NCBI GenBank assembly: GCA_032622095.1
Contig: CP136065.1
Location: 114,803,195-114,867,194 of the forward strand
Source: Siphonodentalium dalli
Lineage: Eukaryota > Mollusca > Scaphopoda > Gadilida > Siphonodentaliidae
Direction: 5' to 3'
DNA length: 64,000 nt
Shown: positions 59,058 to 64,000 of the stretch, in pieces
Numbering within the stretch: the first letter of the stretch is position 1
Layout: the number at the start of each line of letters is the position of its first letter
Translations under genes and position numbers: made by a program
Notes under the pieces: model-generated
What the model was told of the DNA's origin: nothing
The model's input: the letters and a program-made list of their open reading frames with translations, nothing else
Database searches by the model: none

Positions 59058-59463
59058 GTAAGTACAAATGTGAATGTGATTTTAGAGCACAATAGCAAAC
59101 TTTCTTTGATGCACAAAATGCTAGGATTATTTGTGAATGACTATCAAATGAAAGAATTTGTTCAGGTGGTTTATATATATATATACTATGGTCATTACAG
59201 ATCCTGGTTCTTATGGATTCAGGTAAATTTATAACTCTCATTGTTTGTTGTTATTTAATTGAAATAAGACAAGATATTTGGTAATTACACCCTAGATGTT
59301 GAAGCTTCTATCAATCTAAATAACAATTGGATTATACCTAATTTATGCTGAATAATATTTGATATGTCTGCCCCGTTAGCATATATTCTTCAACCCAGAA
59401 ATTCAAACAGGAACCCAGGCAAAACTAAATTTAAAACGATATTTCAAGAACTGGGTTATCTCT
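59058..59463. other. Intron after the last visible exon
   Basis: No continuation of eRF3 (ALICL, KSKTRPRF, MGRFTLRDEG) found here or to the window end; unremarkable AT-rich sequence. Confidence 0.5.
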
Positions 59464-59467
59464 TTAA

Positions 59468-60528
59468 CCCTTTACCCAACAGTAATATGTCTAACGTCGT
59501 CATCCCAGCCATCAGAACTTTCTGGTAACGTCAAAGTTATAGGAAAAAATGTATTATTAATTCTTATGGTGGCTCTTGTTTATCTGCATGGATGGGTTTT
59601 TTTAATTTTAATTAATTGGTAACAATTAATTTTCATGTTTATGAAAGTCAAGTCCCCCATAGGGCAATGTGCAAAAATATTAAATTTAATTCATACTACA
59701 TCCTTGGTACGGGAAGAGCAGGTAAGATGGTTTGTTTGATCATATTTCCGTCAGACGATGGAGAACAAGGAGACACTATGGAGTTGGTAAGTATCTTTCC
59801 GGAATTTTCTTGACCCTGATTCGTTGCATAGAATTAAAATCAATTTCACATTGAAATTTATCAGATTCTGAATTTTATTGCTGTAATTTCAGCTGGTAAT
59901 TTCCGAAAATTTATCTTATTATGGTGTTCAATTTATCAACAAATATATTTTAAAACAACGGAGATTTGGTTGTGTACGGTACTGCGTGAGACAACACTGT
60001 CGCCATAATTTCTTTACTGTTAGCAATCAATTTCAAATAAATAAAAAAGAGATCGTTTTGCAGTGCATTCCTTTAATTTTCACATCGACGTGTGCACCAA
60101 TCACTCTAGTTCATGTCCACATGAATGCGTACCATACTTTGACATCGTTAAACAAAATTATCCCCCCATTATATATTGCATATATAAACATATAAATTTG
60201 CAAAACAGAAAACGTCGTCGATTGAGATGTGTATTACGTAAGACGGTAAGGCAACACAGTTGCCGTAATTTCTTTACTGTTAGCAATCACTTTCTAATAA
60301 AAGAATGAGATCGTTTTACGCGTGCATTCCTTTAAATTTTCACATCTACATGTGCACTAATCACTCTAGTTCATGGCCATATGAATGCGTCCCATACTTT
60401 GACATCGTTAAATAAAATTATCCCCAATATTTTATCAACAAAAACACCGCGAAGATTTTGTATGAAATTTGACGTCGTAACCTCGATTTCCCGAATTACC
60501 TTCCGTTTCCCCAATCACTAGCAAAGGG
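59468..60528. mobile_element. piggyBac-like non-autonomous element, 1061 bp, TTAA target
   Basis: TTAA at 59464-59467 and 60529-60532 flank an element starting CCCTTTACCCAACAG and ending CTAGCAAAGGG. Its left end resembles the right end of the element at 10547-12718 (CCCTTTTCCCCAACAG), so both are probably one family. No transposase. Confidence 0.78.
59978..60435 (+). repeat. Tandem duplication, about 255-bp unit, two copies
   Basis: gagacaacactgtcgccata/atttctttactgttagcaat ... caccaatcactctagttcat ... catactttgacatcgttaaa occurs at 59980-60160 and again at 60245-60415 with a few per cent change; nested in the piggyBac-like element. Confidence 0.8.
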
Positions 60529-60532
60529 TTAA

Positions 60533-62786
60533 CCAACTTCTACTTATTTGCATTTATTAAGGTACCAACGAAATTCAATAAAATGTGGAAATGCATTATG
60601 AAATTCATTCCAGTATTGTAAAAATCTTATTAACTGTTGTTGACACGTGATCACAAATAGTAACCAATGTAAACAAAACACAAGCCATGATCGTGAGGAT
60701 ACAGAAATACAATGTGCAGCGTCGACGTAAATACTTCGATAATTAATCCGTGTATCATGTTTAAAAAAAGACATAAAAACAGCATTAATATACTAAAAAT
60801 TTATTTTTTTAAATCATAGGTTAGAAGTTGAAATGCTATTCAATAACAATATAATGTTTAATATGTCGGAATAGAAACATTTTTTCCCATACAAGCAGCC
60901 GATTTTGGGTTGCGCCAAAAACTGCCTTTGTGAAAACCAGATATAGTTTGGTTTGATTGGGCTGATTTACGCGAAAACAATTTCGTGAGATTATTTACGT
61001 GCAGGTGCCCGCTTAGGATTACAATGGAATTTAATAGCATTTAATTGTTTCGAATGTGCATTTCTTGATACTCCATTGCCCAGATGCGTTCGAAAACATA
61101 ATCAAGGTGGACTTCGTATCAGACACATGGTTAATTAAATGCACACAAGACTTATTTTTATTGTTTTAATGACTTTTTTCGAGGCCACAAGCGACCCGGA
61201 AATTAAAACTTCGCCCCACATGTTTATTTCATGAAACGACAGTGTTTTGTTTGTACATTTCTTGTCGATGATTCAATTGTTTTCAATGCCATTGTGGACG
61301 CAGTATGGACAGGGAGCAAGTGTTAGTATATACAGTCGGAGCGGACATGATAGTTACAACCAATAAAATACAACGATACCAGATAGAAATATTTCCAAAG
61401 GAGATTTAGACTAAATTGGAGGACAAGTGCAAATTTGGAGTCATTCAGTTCAGTAACAATGTGGCGAAGCAGTACATCGAAAATGCCCATATTTTGATCA
61501 TGATGTATTCTGATTAGCACACATACAAATTTTGTGGACTGGTGCACATTTAGAGTATTCACTGACAATGCAGTGATTCAGTGACAATGCAGTGATTCAG
61601 TATATCTACTAGTAATAACCAGTGGCGAAGTGACAATGTGGTGAAGCAGTGCATCGAAAATGTCCACGTTTATGGAAGATCGTTTGTTGCTCGACCAGAC
61701 CAGATAAGGAAGAGTATCACAAAATTGCTGCACCTACATTGTACTCGCACATCAAGTAAACAATGATCTGAACATCTTGCAACAGAGAGCAAGAGGACTC
61801 GTGAAAAATTTCCTCACAGTGCATGATCGGGCAGAACATAACTGATGTGAAGCACACATACACATTTTGTGGAACTTGCCTTGTTGGCTATCGGTTCAGC
61901 GAGTGTGCTCCCAAATTTATCTAGTGAATAAAGTATCGTACGGATGAGCTGTTGTGTTGCAAATTCCATGTTTATACTACAATGGTGGCCCTCATTGGAA
62001 GCACCATCTTCTCCATGATCCATTCACATTATCTTGACCCTACCCCCATCGATATCAGCCGCCCTTTTAATAATTTATAGAGCTTTGAGATCTTATAAAA
62101 TATAGCAATTACCTCAATTAGCCATATGATGGAAATGGCCAAACAATTGTCCAAAATTCCCAGCAGCATGGAAGCTGGATCACATGATTTGGGCAACTTC
62201 TGTGAGCCATTATCATGCTAAACATGAATATAATTCCTCAGAGAAAATTGTATGATATACCATAGGTATGAAAAGCGAAATTGACTCACAGCAGTCGCCA
62301 AATCATGTAATCTGGGGTTCACGCTGACCGGGAATTTATTTGTTCAATTCTTGTAAAAATTACTGTAAGTTGGAAATTTTCCTTGTGGTGCGGCATAAAT
62401 ACAGAACGCAGTTTGCAACCACTATGAGATACTGGTACCAATTTCTGAACATTTGCCATCTGTATATTATATAGCTTGTTCTATGGTATACATCAAAGTG
62501 ATCCGCCACTAATGTAATTATCCTATTTAATTATATTTGCTCTTAATTAATTTCTAATGTATTTATGCAGCACAATAAATTAAATGTGTATTGGAATGAT
62601 ATATTCTTCACTTGGTGAGATGCTGCTAGATATTAAAGCAGACCACAGAGTGCAGACTGATAGAGGAACACCGTATGGATTCTCATTCATTCAGTATATA
62701 AAGTAATAAATAATTTAATTAGAAATTGAGTCAAATGTTGTTGCGTTCTATGTTGTATTTTTATTTGAATAGAATCCCATTGTTGA
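60533..62786. other. Intron or flanking sequence, no gene recognised
   Basis: Small local duplications (gacaatgcagtgattcagt twice at about 61564-61600; gtggcgaagcagtacatcga / gtggtgaagcagtgcatcga at 61460 and 61640). The minus frame 61814-62023 has no recognisable relative. Confidence 0.4.
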
Positions 62787-63340
62787 TATAAACAAGAGGT
62801 GTGCACTCGCGTGGTAGCATACCCCACCGTGGCAAATTCAACCCGCATTATCCGTAAACCCAACAAAAAAGATTTTTAACTTTAAAGAAAAATTCAGACT
62901 AATAATATAGATATGGTGTCACAAGAAGCTTGTGCCGAAAAAAAATATTCAAATTGGTTCATATTTGTTCGAATGATTGCAGAAACCCCCAAAACGGGTA
63001 GAAAATGATACGTAACCTTAACATCTAAGATGGCTTTTGTACCCATATTCGAAGAAAAGAAAAAAAAAATGAATTCTAAGCCGATTCGCACTAGGTTTGT
63101 ATTTTAAGGCAATTCAGACATATACATGTATCAAGTTTGGTGGTGATCAGGACATCATAACTTGAATAATAAATTATCATCCAAAGTCAAAATAAGTCGA
63201 AAATGAAGTGTAATATTACGAAAAACAGTCTGAACCAATCCCTAGTCGTATCATGTAGAGAGGGTATTGTGAGAAGCATTTATACCAAAAATTATTTAAA
63301 TCAGTTCATATTTGTGAAAGTTATTAAGTCGGACAATCGC
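62787..63340 (-). repeat. Uninterrupted minus copy of the repeat at 10096-12830
   Basis: aacaagaggtgtgcactcgc ... ccgtggcaaattcaacccgc ... gagggtattgtgagaagc reads in reverse order to 10330-10546 joined to 12723-12830. It serves as the empty-site reference for the piggyBac-like insertion. Confidence 0.8.
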
Positions 63341-64000
63341 CATATTCAAGCTTAATCCAAAAACATATTGAACACTGGGAAGGCCATTTAAAAGTTTAAT
63401 TTTATTGGCCATTTTAATTTCATTCAGAAAACGTCGGAAATTCCTTCACAAAAACTTCCATTTACGGCGACGCCAAGACAGTTCGCGCCTGACTCGCAGT
63501 TGAATTGGGCTGACTTTACGTTACGCTGGATGCATGTCGCTTTGCTGTTTATCTATTGCACATGCCTGTGAGAGATACAATCTCCAAGACAAACTAATGT
63601 ATTATTCTCTCGAATAACTTTATTAATAAAAACAAAATGATATATATGTGAGGTACAACAATGTTGTTGCTACATATGGTTGGCGTATTAAATTAGTTAG
63701 ATGAATAGTAAGTAATAAACACGTAACAACATTGATGTAGCTTTTTGACTTGGCAATGGCATCCACGCTGGAAACGCAGCAAATTGGTCAACGAGCACAC
63801 TGGATTTTGACAATTATTTATATTTGTTTTCATAAAATTGCCTGTAGAATTATTACATTGAATGAATTTGATCTATTAGTTTTAAATATTTATCTTAATC
63901 TTCGACAAGTTGAGCAAACATTAATCTATAGTCAGATCAAACATCGCAAATTTCTTCCGGCTGGTGGTTTCCTGTTTCGATTTCCGTTGTATCACGATCG
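63341..64000. other. Unassigned sequence at window end
   Basis: AT-rich; no exon, gene or repeat family recognised. Confidence 0.4.

Noticed and set aside
59058-64000. Last exons of eRF3
   Set aside because: No segment encoding the expected C-terminal motifs was found on the + strand.

Overview
The window is nuclear DNA from an animal, most likely a bivalve or other mollusc. It holds one recognisable host gene on the + strand, made of small exons with canonical GT/AG borders in long introns, and its non-coding sequence is dominated by transposable-element (TE) debris. The mollusc assignment is an inference from the repeat types: about 160-bp tandem-repeat elements resembling bivalve pearl/HINE (Helentron-associated) elements, and the AT-rich style of the sequence. 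The gene alone only says metazoan.

Host gene: eleven consecutive exons (1531-59057) encode about 407 residues of the translation termination GTPase eRF3 (GSPT1 family). They cover the end of the acidic N-terminal region, the whole GTPase domain (G1 to G5), beta-barrel domain 2 and the start of domain 3. Exons upstream of 1531 (N-terminus, promoter) and roughly the last 75 residues lie outside the window. Intron phases agree at every junction and I see no stop or frameshift, so the gene looks intact. Introns range from 485 bp to about 14.7 kb.

Layout: 1-730, 1113-1350 and 2711-3600 are broken copies of the 160-bp repeat element. 4014-5402 is a Mutator-like element with 9-bp target-site duplication (TSD), followed 20 bp later by a hAT-like element (5422-6784, 8-bp TSD). 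10096-12830 is a repeat split by a piggyBac-like insertion in TTAA. 12.9-18.3 kb holds palindromic MITEs and a reverse-strand HINE-like copy. 18.3-22.1 kb is the exon-dense core of eRF3. 23.2-25.4 kb is a GC-richer block of RNA-derived retroposon pieces, including an initiator-tRNA-Met-like fragment joined to a 28S rRNA-like segment. 25.4-32.3 kb is a HINE-like copy interrupted by a 5.6-kb insert with about 150-bp inverted termini. 33-36.8 kb holds other about 160-bp tandem repeats. 36.8-48.8 kb is a very large HINE-like array with higher-order duplications. 51.4-55.1 kb holds more tandem repeats and a large inverted-repeat element. 55.3-58.3 kb holds a hAT-like element with perfect 8-bp TSD, a Penelope-like GIY-YIG relic and a LINE 3' relic. 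59.46-60.53 kb is a second piggyBac-like element. 62.8-63.34 kb is the uninterrupted, inverted sister of the 10.1-12.8 kb repeat.

The genes do not form a working unit beyond eRF3; the interest lies in the TE stratigraphy. Several insertions can be proved from the window itself by TSDs or empty-site copies, and one TE tail appears to supply part of an eRF3 splice acceptor. No complete TE transposase or reverse transcriptase gene, functional tRNA/rRNA gene, CRISPR array or second host gene could be supported.
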